NCBI GenBank assembly: GCA_023935145.1 | Contig: CM043705.1 | Span: forward strand, 20,896,501 to 20,960,500 | From: Bretschneidera sinensis | Lineage: Eukaryota; Streptophyta; Magnoliopsida; Brassicales; Akaniaceae | Reading direction: 5' to 3' | Length of the DNA stretch: 64,000 nucleotides | Shown here: one piece after another, positions 1 to 11,786 of the stretch | Numbering within the stretch: the stretch's first letter is position 1 | Layout: each line of letters opens with the position of its first letter | Notes under the pieces: model-generated | Told to the model about the DNA's origin: nothing | What the model saw: only the letters and a program-made list of their open reading frames with translations | The model's database searches: none | Translations under genes and position numbers: made by a program

Positions 1-434
1 AAATAGTATTATGGATCAATTTGTGTAAACCATACTAAATCTATTTCCTCAGACGAATCAAAAGCATGTCATTCATATTTAACTTAGAAAATTTATAAGA
101 AAAATATTTGTGGTCTGATCACTCACAAATATAAAAATTGAAACCAATAATTTTATTAAATTTCACAAAGTCTCTATCATTCCACCCACGCTAAGATGGT
201 TTCCTAGCTTCCGTTTCAAGAGCAGGCTGAAAATAGATAACATGAATTCGATAAAAATATTTGTTAGAAAAATCATAAAACTAAAAATCTACAAACCCCG
301 AATAAAGTAGTCGAATTGGATGATTACATTTAAATGATTGCTTGCTCAAACTAAGGAAAACACACCAAGAAACATCATCAGCTCAACTAACTTGTCTAAT
401 TTTTTCATGGCATAATTCATTAATTCATCACAAT
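1..434. other. 3' flank of the LHT-like gene
   Basis: AT-rich sequence downstream of the transporter stop codon. It should contain the 3' UTR and polyadenylation region of the minus-strand gene, but I could not fix a cleavage site. No other gene or repeat was recognised. Confidence 0.5.
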
Positions 435-1454
435 TTATGTGTAGAAACTATATGTGGAGGCATCAGTGACAATATTTCTCAGCCCGCCAATAGTGGATGC
501 CAACATTATGAACACTCCGACGAATATGGAACCCTGAAATTAATACACAGGATTTGAAATTTTAATTGATGCATAAAAAAATTGACACTCGTATATAAAG
601 AAGAAATTAAGATGCAGTATCATTGCTGGTTAGGGAAAAAAGAACAAAAAAGGGCATAGTTATTAATTTGATTACCCAGTTGATGAACCAATTGCAGCTG
701 AATCTGCTTGGTTTCTTCACAATCAGCCATATTATACTGGGGAGCTACAAGAATGCTCAAGATAGATCATTCTCCAATTCAATTAGTAATGTAAAATTTG
801 AAGAAAAATTAAGGATAAAAGCTTACAAAGTAGGAAGTGGGTGCAAAACCAAATCCGCCAAAGAAGCCAAGAAGATCACCAAAAAATGGGAAGGTGACCC
901 CAACAAATAGTGTAAATGCTGCAAGAATATCTTTTCCAATCATTAGATGCTCAAATGGAAAAGGAAATGCCATGCAGTTTCAATTAGGCTATTAATTGGC
1001 ATTGCTTATATATATATTGATGCAGAGTAGCTCTCCCTCTAGCTTCAAAGTCCAAAATTGTTGTGTATTTCAAGAAAAAGTGGTGATCTCATGGAACCGG
1101 GAAAGTTCACTAGTAATTATAAAGAAATTGAATAGTAATTGTTTTAAAAAATTTAACACGAAAAAATTTAAATACTGAAGTTACTATTCAATTTTTCCGT
1201 GATTATCCATAAACTTTTTAGATTCCGTGGTAATTTCCACAAAATTGAATCCGTAGTATCACCACTCTTTCAAAAATTGCAATAAGAATCTCACCTACAT
1301 AAGCAGATCGAGTGATGAGTCTGAGAACAAATCCAGGTGGGAAGTTGAATCTTTTTACCATGATCCTTTCCAACAGGTCAAACACTGGCATAGCATATAC
1401 CTGCAAATCATTCTTTTTGTTACACATAGTACTGGCTGAAGATAAAGAGTCAAA

Positions 1455-1516
<62 letters not shown>

Positions 1517-4500
1517 TTAATTGATACCTGGTAGCTGCCGATGACATGGATGACGACCATTAAGTTAGCAGAGGCAATGAGCCATTCAGGTCTTTGGAGA
1601 GCCATGAGCACATTATCATCAACATCTTGGCCAAATGCCCAGTAGCCTATAAATGCTACAGGAAAATAGCAGATTGCGTTGATGAAATAGGCACCAACTG
1701 CACCTTTCCACATTGGTACTTTTGAAGGTTTCTCAGGAGTTGATGGGATTGTGGCCTGAATTTCTAAGGCAACAGCATGCCCAGCAAATGCAAATGAAAT
1801 TTGACCCAATGCATTGAACACTCGAAACATGTAATCCGTTGGGCTGGTTTTCTTGTATGCATAGCTCACGTTATAGATTCGACCTCGACCCAAGCAACCC
1901 GCCCAGGCTATGGTTGAGTAGCTGAAATCATAACCACAATTTATTAGTTATGTTTAAATCAACAATATATCCCTGCGGATCAGCTTTCTATATTGTGTAT
2001 TGACTATCAAACATTCTCATATCTTGTAATACATATGTTGAATTTAAGAGAGGAAGTGAGACAATACAAAGAGAAGAATTGTATTGAATAGTGTATTTAC
2101 TTACAAAGGGAGCTATCCTATTTATATAAGCCAATAGGAGAGGCAAAGCTATACACAATCAATGTGGGACTATCTTATTTATATAAGTCAATAGGAGAGG
2201 CAAAGCTATACACAACCAATGTGGGACTAAGCCCATATAATACATTAACATCCCCCCTCAAACTCAAGGCGGTAAGTGGGAGGTGAACTTGAGTTTGAAA
2301 ACCAGAGAGCGAAAGCATCCGGGTGGATGAGCCTTAGTGAAAATATCAGCTGTCTGATCGGCTGAACTGACGGATTGTAGATGAACCATATTCTGGAGAA
2401 TGTGATCACGGATGAAGTGGATACCATTCTCGATGTGTTTTGTGCGCTCGTGGAAGACATCATTGTGAGCGATCTGAATAGCACTCATGTTGTCACAGTG
2501 TAGGATAGTGGCAGCAGGGGAAGAGATACCCATGTTAGTGAGTAGCCATCAAAGCCAGAGAAGTTCTTGAGTTGCATCAGCCATGGCACGATATTCAGCT
2601 TCAGTACTGGAGCGAGCAACCACAGTTTGTTTCTTACTAAGACAGGAAATGAGAGAATTACCCAAAAAGAAACAGTAACTAGTGGTTGAACGTTTGTCGG
2701 TGGGGTCTCCGGCCCAATCGGCATCAGAATAGGCTTGTAAAACGGGGGCAGACTATGCTGAGAAATGAAGCCCATGAAATAAAGTACCCTTGACATACCT
2801 AAGAATGCGAAGAATAGCCGAGTAATGAGTGGTCCGAGGAGCGGACAAGAACCGACTGACCTGATGAACGGCATAGGCAATGTCAGGGCGAGTGACAGTA
2901 AGATATACAAGACTTCCAACCAGTTGACGATATCGAGTGGCATCTTGAAGAGGTGAACCATCGAGTGGGGTAAGTCTGACGTTCGGCTCGAGAGGAGTAG
3001 TGACAGTGGTTGAGTCAGTGATCCCAGTCTTGGAAAGGAGATCCGAGACATATTTGGCCTGAGAGAGAAAAAATCCATCAGAATTAGATGAGACTTCGAG
3101 GCCAAGAAAATAGGTGAGCACGCCAAGATCTTTCATCTCGAATTGGCCACTAAGAAACTTTTTGAGTTTAGAAATACCATGTAGATCATCTGCAGTAATA
3201 ACCATATCATCCACGTATAGTAAAAGAATGATAATACCGTTGGCAGTATGGCAGATAAACAGAGCTGAATCATGAGCACTCGGTGTGAACCCAAACTGAT
3301 GAATGGTAGTGTTGAATTTGGCAAACCAAGCACGTGGAGCTTGTTTCAAACCATATAGGGCACGACGAAAGCGACAAACTTTGTTTCGAGGGGCATCCAA
3401 GCCGGGAGGTGTATGCATATAGACTTCCTCAAGAAGATCCCCATTGAGAAATGCATTTTTTACATCCATTTGAAATAGAGTCCATCTTCGAATGGCGGCG
3501 ACAGCAAGGAGTGTACGGACAGATGTGAGCCTCGCCACTGGAGCAAATATCTCTTCATAGTCAATGCCATATTCTTGAGCAAATCCCTTCGCAACAATTC
3601 GGGCTTTATATCGTTCAATAGAGCCATCAGAAAGTGTCTTGATCTTAAACACCCATTTGCACCTAATAGGAGTTTTTCCAGGGGGCAGATCAACAATATC
3701 CCAGATATGAGTTTTAGCTAGGGCCTGAAGTTCTTCATCCATTGCTTTTTGCCAAAGTGGATTAGTACTAGCCTCCTTATAGGATTGAGGCTCATGTAGG
3801 TAAAGTATAGTGGAAAAACAATGATAATCACAATGGTAATCAACAAGATGAGAAGGGGGATGAGTTACCCTGGTAGATCTGCGGGGGTGATCTAGAGGAT
3901 GACTCTTAGAAGGAGTTGGTGCAGACTCATCAGACATAGGAATATCCTCGGGCAAGACCGATTGAGTAGGAGAGGTGAGGTCAGCTGAGGGTTCTAGAGT
4001 TGGAGCTGGGTTCGGAACGGAAGGGGTGATATCAGCTGGTGATTCGGAGGTGGACTCAACAGTACCTGAAACTGGATTATCAGGAAATAACTCAAAAGAT
4101 GGATCAGTAAAGAATCTGGAGTTAGTGATGGTTGACATGTCAAATGACCATAAGGAAGAGAACATTTGATGTTCCTAAAAAATGACATGATGAGAGATAC
4201 GAAGAGTTTTAGAAATAGGATCCCAGCACCGATACCCCTTATGCTCAATACCATATCCAATGAAACAACAAAGATGAGCCCTTGGTTGTAATTTGTTGTG
4301 TTCATGTGGTTTGAGAAGAACAAAACAAGCGCAACCAAATACTCTAAGGTTAGAGTAATTAGGAGGTTTACCGGAAAGGCGCTCGAATGGAGACTGATTT
4401 TAGATTGTAGCGGAAGGGACACAATTGATTGTGTGCACTGCGGATAAGGCAGCATCACTCCAGAAACGTTCAGGGCATGATGACGAAATGAGTAGAGCAC

Positions 4501-7500
4501 GAATGGTGTCAAGAATATGCCGATGTTTACGTTCGGCTCGTCCATTTTGTTAGGAGGTTCCGGGGCACGAACGGTGGGGAAGCGTGCCATTTTTGTGAAG
4601 TAGGTTTAGAAAAGCACGGTCTTTATATTCCATTGCATTATCTGAACGAAAATTTTTGATATTCCGAGAGAATTTAGTTTGAACCATAGAAGAAAAATTA
4701 GAATATATTTGAAAGAGTTCAGATCTGCTTTTCATAAGAAACAACCAAGTATAACGAGAATAGTCATCCACAAATATAACAAAATAACGAGCACCACCCA
4801 TTGATGCATGAGAAGAATGCCCCCCAAACGTTAGAATGTACTAAATCAAAAGGTGCAAGGGAAACAAATTGACTCTCATTAAAAGGTAAAGTTGATTGTT
4901 TTGCAAGTTGACAATGAATACAATGAAAAGACTCATGCTGAAGTGATCCTAACTGACCACTAGAAATAAGAGAACGTAGAGGGCTGGATGAAGTGTGACC
5001 TAAGTGCCACAATTCCATGGGAGAGAGTGCTGGGATGGATGCAGCTAATTGGTTTGGTGATGGTGAGGATGGGACTTGGAGGTGAGTGAGTTCAAAGAGG
5101 TGTCCAACTTTACGGCCAATTCCAATGAGTTTTCCTGTCTGAGGGTCCTGCACACGACAACTAGTAGAAGAAAAATGCAAATCAAATCCAAGATCACATA
5201 GTTGTCCAACAGATATAAGGTTAAGCGTAAGATTAGGAACCAAATATGTGTCAAGGAGAGACAAATGAGAATTGTCAATATGTCCAGTGTGGCTGACCAA
5301 CATATTTGATCCATTGGTAGTGTGAATAGTAGGTGCATGCTTATCACGGTTTTTAGAGGAAAATATAGAGGCATCAGAAGTCAAATGATTGCAACAAGTA
5401 GAATCAAAATACCATCGGGATGTACCTGGTGTAGTTGACATGGCTATATTGTTACCAGTTTTAGTTAGAGCTTCGATAAGAACAGTGCATAAACCACTCC
5501 AATCAGGTGGAGAGCTGGACGAAGTTGGTGTAGCATCAGTGGCTACAACAATGGTGTTCTTTGTCTTGGAATAGAACCGATTGTATGAGCCTCGAGAGCA
5601 ATATTGGTTCCCATTTAACTGATTTTTAGATGGAAGTTTAGGACTGTCTGCAAGATAGTGACCCAGTTCTCTGCAGACTTTACATAGGCGAGAAGGATAT
5701 TTGAATAATTCATGCCCTTGTGAATGATAATACTTGTAATATAAGGGCTTCTGGTATAGGTTTGTCTTGGCAGCTGGTGTGGCAAGAGCAACGGGTGCTG
5801 CAAGGGCAACATCTTTATGAGATCCTTGTAATGTGGCGAGATGTGTTTCCTCACTGAGTATATCAGAAAGGATGTCATTTAGGGGAGGTATCGCGCGCCG
5901 GTGTAGGATTGAAGCTCGTACAGGTTCAAATTCCTCTATCAAGCCCATCAGGAATTGCATAATACGTGTCTCAATTCGGTACTTTCCATGAACATCAACG
6001 TCTTTTGTGCATTCCCAAGTTGGCTCAGTGAGAGCTAACTGGTTCTACACGGCAGTCATCTGAGATAGAAATCTGTTGACAGTTTGTCCAGGTTCTTGGC
6101 GCATGCTATGAAGGGTGGAAAGAAGACGATACCGATTTGAGATGTCTACCCTGGCACAGCGGTGTTGGAGAAGATCCCAAGCTTCTTTAGCTGTATGGAG
6201 TGTACCAAATTGAAGTTTGATTTCTGGGATAATAGTGGCACGAAACCATATGAGAATCTGGTGATTTTTACTATCCCAGTCCTCTAGACGGTCAACATAT
6301 TTGTCAGCATCTTCGTCGTCCTTCTTTTTGGGTTCAGTGATATCTCTAGTCACGTAACGCCACAATTTTTGTCCACGGAGGAAACCAGACATTTCTTGAG
6401 CCCACACAACATAATTAGATTCATCCAGAACAGTAGTAATAACCTGAGGTAAGTATGATTCAGCCATAGGCACAAAGAGGAAGGTGAACCTCTAAGAAAC
6501 TGGTGACATGGCAGTCAACTGATGATGTGGTGGTCAACGGGTGACGTGGCACTGACGTGGCAACAACAACATTTCTGAAACAGGAGCGGCAGCAGATATG
6601 ATGTCAACGAGTGAGGTGGCACTGATGTGGCTTTTAGGGCTGACGTGGCAACAACGTTTCTGAAACAGGAGTGGCAGCGGAGATGATGTCGATGGAGAAT
6701 GAGACTCCGACTATAGTGATGACCCAACAGGTATGAAAAGGATATACTAGAAGTTTTTCTGATGTTAAGGATCCACTAATAGTGGCAATCACAGAGCATA
6801 CTTAACTCTTAATATACCGAGAATTTCTGATGTGAAAGATCCACTAATAGTGGCAATTATAGAGCATACTCAATTCTTAAAATACTGAGAACCATTATGG
6901 CCCTGATACCATGATGAATTTAAGAGAGGAAGTGAGACAATACAAAGAGAGGAATTGTATTGAATGATGTAATTTACTTACAAAGGGAGTTATCCTATTT
7001 ATATAAGCCAATAGGAGAAGCAAAGCTATACACAACCAATGTGAGACTATCCTATTTATATAAGCCAATAGGAGAAGCAAAGCTATACACAACCAATGTG
7101 GGACTAAGCCCATATAATACATTAACAACATATATAGGTTATTTATTTATGTCAGTCTACTTCAGTCCATCTGAATCTTAAATATTTTTATTATTGCTAG
7201 TTTTTATGTAGTTACATGTTTTACTCCATGTTATAAGGACTCGGGATATAAGTGTTATATACGGATATGTGCTTGAGTGTCGGATTAGTCTATTTTTCAT
7301 AGATTTTCTTTTAATTTAGAGTGTTCGAATATCATATCCTTAAGTGTCGAGAATCCGACACGAGTATAATAGAGTAATGTATAATAAAGGTCTTATTTAG
7401 CTGCCAAACTTAACCGTACTTTGCTTCTCCAACATTAGAAAATAAATTTTCAGATATCAAGGGTTCAAATGTATGTTATGAAATAGGGAGATGTAATTGT

Positions 7501-8025
7501 AATTTTCAAACAGATCACTAACACATGTTATCAAATAGAGATATGTAAGTGTAACTTTCACCAAAACTAGATAAATTAAGTTTTTGTAATTTACTCTATA
7601 ATTTACTTTTTATCATTTTTTTCATGAATGGTAATCAAATTTACTCCACCATATGAGCCAATATAGTACGGAATAAATGTAAAGAAAACTTTATTTCTTT
7701 TTTACCTTATAAAAAAGAAGTTAATAATCGAAATTCTACCTTATAATTTTTCTACTTAAATGCACACCAAAGAATTTGAGCTTAATTAGATAAACTTTTA
7801 GTTGGTTTTCTTGCAAATCAAGTTTGAGGTCTAGGGGCTTCAAGTTTTTTCAATTAACTCATACTTTGATCACTTAATTTTTGGTTACAGACTTACTACT
7901 CATATTCTTAATGTGAGATTCTAGGAGTTTGATAGGTAAAATGTTTGAGTATGAAATCTTTTCTGACTTTGAGACCATAAATCTTTTGCTTTGGAGACCA
8001 AATATTTTGGAGACAAGTTTTGGGT

Positions 8026-8090
<65 letters not shown>

Positions 8091-9252
8091 GAATATAAGG
8101 GAATACACACAAAGCAACACATGGACAAGGGAACAGTTAGGTGAACACAATATGTATTTTCCTCGTATTTCTCTCATAGTAAATAATATGTTTATTCTTT
8201 TCATGGACGTAGGCAAGATTGTGTCAAACCACTTAAATTTTGTGTCCACTTTTATTATTTTCATCTTTTTTTATTCTTTTTTTCATTAAATTGACGGTGT
8301 ATGATGGTTTAATTGAAAATCAAATTAATATACTCCGTGTGATTTGGGAAAATTTCCAATAGACATCAAAACAAAGTAAAATTTTTGCTGCATCATGTAT
8401 GATATATACAGTAAACATATTAAGCATTCATTGGTGAAGTTAAATTATCAAGAAGAGAAGAAGATGCATGAGAAAAAGTTAAAAAGAACCTCAGTGACAT
8501 GACTGCAGCTGCTAAAGAGACACCAGCAACTGAATTGAAATTGGGAAGCTGAGAGAGGAAGAAATGGATGCCACCAAAGATCAAGATCCAGTATGATTGT
8601 CTCAGTTGAGTGCAATGGGTGCAAGCCATCTCCATGAATTTCTTCAGACATTTTCCTCCAGTGACCATGTACACTATATCACACCCAACTTGAACAATCA
8701 GTTGCTGAGGAAGAACAATCAAAGGCCCCAATTTTGGCCCAAAAGCATATCGACCAAGCTCTACATATCGATCGAATCGAGTCCCAGGTACGCATTCATG
8801 AAGTTGGATCATTTGCCACATTGTGTTCAATGTTATGCACCAAGATAAAACCAACACCATTATCCCTGGCCCCCTAAAAAAACAAAGTTATAGTCTTTAG
8901 ACTTTAAATTAAGGTTTAACTAATTTGTTGATGACATGAGTTTTAGCATATATAAATATATATATATATATACCATCCTAAGTAGGCCATAGCATAAGGC
9001 AAGCTGAGAACGCCAGCACCTATCATGGCTGTGACAGTGTGGAAAGTTGAGTACCACCATTTGGCTCGGCGAGAAGGGTCTCCTTCCTTCCATTTCTCGT
9101 TGGATGTTTCAACTTCCTGTAAGTGTTCACAGTTAAGAAAAGAAAGAATGAATAAACAAGAAACTAAATTGGTGTTAGAGAAATTAAAAAAGGATTGGCA
9201 TGTGCTCTCTCACCTTTGAAGGGGGAGGAGGAGGAGAAGAAGTGGAAACCAT
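435..9252 (-). CDS. LHT-like: LHT-type amino acid/H+ symporter, 8 exons, 441 codons
   Basis: Plant lysine/histidine transporter-like permease of the AAAP (Aa_trans) family. The family moves amino acids with protons across the plasma membrane; substrate is not readable here. Exons on the minus strand: 9252-9214, 9116-8974, 8873-8490, 1921-1528, 1400-1295, 918-827, 744-676, 533-435. All seven introns begin GT and end AG, and exon lengths (39, 143, 384, 394, 106, 92, 69, 99) keep one frame to a TAA stop. Family motifs: [19 protein letters not shown] and [10 protein letters not shown] near the N terminus, SYSTIAWAG mid-protein, [34 protein letters not shown] and the C-terminal [11 protein letters not shown]...YSFYT. 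The length matches the family (about 440 aa). The ATG at 9252 is chosen because it precedes a short proline-rich N terminus joined in frame to exon 2. Intron 3 (1922-8489) contains a complete Copia insertion in the same orientation as the gene. No frameshift or stop is seen in the exons. Confidence 0.93.
1459..1513. repeat. (TA)n microsatellite in LHT intron 4
   Basis: About 27 TA dinucleotides fill nearly half of the 127-bp intron 4 (1401-1527). The tract begins about 14 nt after the splice donor, so length variation here directly changes intron size and structure. Confidence 0.95.
2036..2250 (-). repeat. 3' LTR of the intronic Copia element
   Basis: 215-bp LTR paired with 6912-7127. It contains two tandem copies of a promoter-like unit: read on the minus strand, each has CTATTGGCTTATATAAATAGG or a variant, i.e. 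an ATTGG (inverted CCAAT) box next to a TATA box. These follow the AGTCCCACATTGGTT stretch. Confidence 0.93.
2251..2262 (-). other. Polypurine tract
   Basis: TTTGAGGGGGGA on the minus strand directly abuts the 3' LTR, the expected position for plus-strand DNA priming. Confidence 0.8.
2264..4165 (-). pseudogene. Copia reverse transcriptase and RNase H (two stops)
   Basis: A 470-codon open frame (4165-2753) holds the integrase tail and the full RT. Visible motifs are [51 protein letters not shown] and the catalytic box [13 protein letters not shown] is followed by [19 protein letters not shown] and the start of RNase H. After a stop near 2752 the same frame resumes with the RNase H tail. After another stop near 2550 it ends with [15 protein letters not shown] and [13 protein letters not shown] (2264-2533). 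The RT catalytic YVDD is intact, unlike in Copia C of this window. Apart from the two nonsense codons the region is well preserved. Confidence 0.88.
4165..4801 (-). pseudogene. Copia integrase core (frameshifted)
   Basis: The segment beginning [18 protein letters not shown] carries the integrase core up to about 4550 ([11 protein letters not shown] with a catalytic Asp). It is followed by a frame change and the remnant of the conserved [14 protein letters not shown] block in a second frame. It links the upstream HHCC domain (4764-6473) to the reverse transcriptase reading frame starting at 4165. Two frame breaks within about 250 bp mark it as a pseudogene. Confidence 0.8.
4764..6473 (-). pseudogene. 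Copia gag, zinc knuckle, protease and integrase N-terminal region (broken)
   Basis: First part of the polyprotein of the intronic element. A UBN2/Retrotran_gag-type region ([20 protein letters not shown] at the start) runs to an in-frame TAG near 6042-6044. The same frame then resumes to about 4764. A zinc knuckle is visible as [14 protein letters not shown], where the last Cys of CX2CX4HX4C is replaced by Ser. The aspartic protease motif reads [12 protein letters not shown], with Thr where DSG is expected. The HHCC integrase domain (LWHLGHT...[10 protein letters not shown]) is present. The frame ends at a frameshift around 4764-4801, where the integrase core continues in another frame. Damage to both knuckle and protease makes this copy non-functional. 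Confidence 0.85.
6899..6911 (-). other. Primer-binding site (iMet type)
   Basis: Read on the minus strand, TGGTATCAGGGCC immediately follows the 5' LTR. It matches the usual plant Copia primer site TGGTATCAGAGCC with one change. Confidence 0.85.
6912..7127 (-). repeat. 5' LTR of the intronic Copia element
   Basis: 216-bp LTR, near-identical partner of 2036-2250, with the same duplicated ATTGG plus TATATAAATA unit (about 6995-7105). It would drive transcription leftward through the element and, beyond it, toward LHT exon 4. Confidence 0.93.
7133..8009. other. LHT intron 3 sequence upstream of the Copia insertion
   Basis: AT-rich intronic DNA on the exon-3 side of the insertion. No coding potential or recognisable repeat beyond simple AT tracts. 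Confidence 0.5.
8010..8290 (+). repeat. Possible degraded Copia LTR fragment
   Basis: Around 8200-8250 the stretch CATGGACGTAGGCAAG...AACCACTTAAATTTTGTGTCC resembles the R/U5 part common in Tork/TNT1-like Copia LTRs (GTGGACGTAGGCAAATTG...GAACCACGTAAA...TTGTGT). Upstream lies a (CT)n(TA)n tract. No ends or target duplication are visible, so this is a weak call based on motif resemblance only. Confidence 0.35.
8028..8087. repeat. Compound (CT)n(TA)n microsatellite
   Basis: About 14 CT units (8028-8056) run directly into about 15 TA units (8057-8087) within LHT intron 3. Confidence 0.95.
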
Positions 9253-10420
9253 TTTTCTTCCTTCTGTTTTTTGCAGCCAAAAACAGAGAACCCTGAATTT
9301 GGGAGTTAGTTTATCATCTGTATAAGTAGGGCTTGATGGTTCAAATATTTTTCTTTTTGAATGGAATAAAGGTAAATAAGAAAGTGATAGTACAATATTT
9401 ACTTTGGTTAGTGCTTTTTTGGAATTTTTTTCCTTTAAAATTTTTGTCATTTTCTATTCAATAAAGATAAATAAATTATTTATTGAAATACTTAAATTAA
9501 ACCATATCTCGCATCTCAGTCTCTACTGTGATTTATTGAAGGTAAAATCAATAAAACGTGAAAAAAGATTAATCTAATTTTTATTAATTATTAATCAGTT
9601 TTTTGCAATTACATATTATCTAAATTGATGATTTAGTTGTGTGATTCATATAGAAATGTTTTTTTCTTCTAACTGAGTACTAGCATATCAATACCCAATT
9701 TTGATACCCGGCTATTGCACCAATAATATTACGAATGAGCAGAAACTTTACTATTAATTGATTATTTTACTTTTTTAAAATTCACTACAAAAAAATCAAA
9801 AAATCATTATAACAAATTGTTTCTTGTATTCCTATTGGTCCATTTTAAAATATCAAAAAATGATGATAGAGAAGGTGTTAAAAAATAATTTTCGAGAAGG
9901 AGATTGTGGTGGTTGTACTAAATTTTCAAATAAAACAGCAATCACTTTTATGCATCTGGAGGATTGATGTTACCCAACCACCCACCAAGGTAAAAAAAAG
10001 TAGATTTTGTATATATATAGACTCCTGTAATACTTGATGATCCATGTCAAGATAAATAGGGACAAAAGGACATTGTTGGCATTTTTGTATTTCTGGCCCT
10101 GGAGCCAGTGATAGGAAGTTTTATTGGTTGGTGTTTTGAATCTATCCCAAAATGATTACACTTCTAGCATTAGCTTTATTAAAAGACCATAGCTTTTCAA
10201 ATAATGATTAAAGTAGAGAGGCTCTTTGTTAAGCAAAGTTGGTGCGGGTCGCAGCATTCTTTTCTCTTAAAAGTGTGTCGCCATTAACTTTGGAGACTAA
10301 AAGCTGACTGCAAGCGACTGCATACCATGAAATTATTAGATTATATGCTACCTTTTACTGATCGTACATTAACATCATCGTCATATTTGCATCAGGGTGA
10401 TCATGGCATGGTACTAGAAC
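9253..10420. other. Upstream region of the LHT-like gene
   Basis: Expected promoter and 5' UTR of the minus-strand transporter lie just above 9252. I found no convincing TATA box at a usual distance. The rest (to 10420) is AT-rich with no recognisable gene or mobile element. Confidence 0.4.
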
Positions 10421-11786
10421 TGCAACTGAGTTTGCTGGATCAAATGTTTAATAGTCTATTTCTCCTTTTTTTTTAAGAAATTGTTCAAGAAACACTTGCA
10501 AGATAGATTACACACATCTTTGGAGTACCAATTTCTCAACTTGACCATGTTTAACATTACGAAAAATGTTTAGTGGAGAGTGAAAAGGAAAAGAAATAAA
10601 AAGATTTTCTTTTCCTTATTTAATAGAGTGAAAAAAAGAAAGTGTTGGGGTGGATTTTTCTGTCCCGTAACACATAGCTGAGTGGTGAACGTATGTTAGC
10701 GATCTGTTGACTTGAACTGGATCAATAAATACTCCATTGTAAGGGATTGTGTTCTCTAGTACTCGGTCTGATCCCATTGATTACTGTCATAGATTTTTTT
10801 ACCGCAGTAGGCATAGTTCACCCAGGTTCATTTATGTTATCGAGTCCAAAGTTACACTGAGACACTGATGAGGTCTGAATGAACCCTCTTGTTCTGACTA
10901 GCCTGAATATAAATTTAGAAAAGAAGAAAGATAAGCAATACAACATTAATGTAATTCTTTTAAAAAAAATGGAATGAAATATGTGAGACTATTTAGGGAA
11001 GAAGAAAAGTAACATAGTTGTTAGGAGAGTATGCATTGTGTAGTGGATCATTGCATAAATGACCTTATAACATTAAGACCGGATAAAATCAACTTAACCA
11101 TAGTGCAACTGAGTTTGCTAGATCAAATGTTTAACAGCCGATTTCCTTTTTTTAAAAATAGTTCAAGAAACATTTGCAAGATAGATTACACATCTTTGGA
11201 TTACCAATTTCTCAACTTGACCATCATTTAACATTATGAAAAATGTTTAGTAGAGAGTGAAAATGGAAAAGAAACAAAAAGATTTTCTTTCCTTTGTTTA
11301 ATAGAATGAAAAAATGTAAGGAAAGTGTTAGGGTGGATTTTTTTGCCATATAACACATGGCTGAGTGGTGAACATGTGTTAGCGATTTGTTGGCTTGGAC
11401 TGGGATCAATGAGTACTCGGTTGTAAGAGATTGTGTTCTTTAGTACTCGGTCTGATCCCACTGGTTACTGTCGTAGATTTTTTACCGCAGTAGACACAGT
11501 TCACCTCAGATTCGTTTGTGTTATCGAGTCCAAAGTTACAGTAAGACATTAAAGAGGTCAAAATGAACTCTCTTGTTCTGATTAGCCTGAAAATAAATTT
11601 AGAAAAGCAGAGAGATAAGCAATACAACATAAATGTAATTCTTTTTAAAAAATGGAATAAAATATGTGAGACTAATTAGGGAAGAAGAAAAGTAATGTAG
11701 TTGTTAGAAAAGTATGCATTGTGTAATGGATCATTGCATAAATGACCTTATAACATTAGAACTATATAAAATCAACTTAATCATAG
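10421..11786. repeat. 683-bp tandem duplication (two full units)
   Basis: Unit 1 (10421-11103) and unit 2 (11104-11786) are similar along their whole length. Both begin TGCAACTGAG or close to it, and a third start, TGCGACTCAG, appears at 11787, giving the same 683-bp offset twice. Shared landmarks are TAACACAT(A/G)GCTGAGTGGTGAAC, TACTCGGTCTGATCCCA and TTATCGAGTCCAAAGTTACA. No long coding frame or TE motif was recognised. Divergence is visible (scattered substitutions and small indels), so the duplication is not recent. Confidence 0.9.

Larger units (their letters stand above)
2036..7127 (-). mobile_element. Copia LTR retrotransposon inside LHT intron 3
   Basis: Complete 5,092-bp Ty1/Copia element. 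LTRs of 215 and 216 bp begin TG and end CA (TGTTGAATTTAAG / TGATGAATTTAAG ... ATTAACA). The 5-bp target duplication ACATA is exact (2031-2035 and 7128-7132). Inside the 5' LTR, which is on the right because the element reads minus, lies a primer site of the initiator-Met type (TGGTATCAGGGCC, 6899-6911). A polypurine tract (TTTGAGGGGGGA, 2251-2262) precedes the 3' LTR. Coding order gag, protease, integrase, reverse transcriptase, RNase H is that of Copia. By hand count the LTRs differ at about 12 positions, so the insertion is not very recent. Coding regions hold a few stops and frame breaks. It lies in the same transcriptional sense as the host gene. Confidence 0.95.

Noticed and set aside
1218..1547. 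Plus- and minus-strand frames rich in Tyr-Ile repeats
   Set aside because: They are translations of the (TA)n microsatellite joined to LHT exon 5 sequence in or out of frame.
435..1921. Treating the left exons as a separate or truncated transporter gene from those at 8490-9252
   Set aside because: Exon phases and protein order join exactly across the insertion (SL-S|YSTIAW), so one gene with a TE-filled intron explains both.
6899..6911. Possible tRNA gene near the TGGTATCAGAGC-type sequences
   Set aside because: These are short primer-binding sites complementary to a tRNA 3' end next to LTRs; no cloverleaf can be formed around them.
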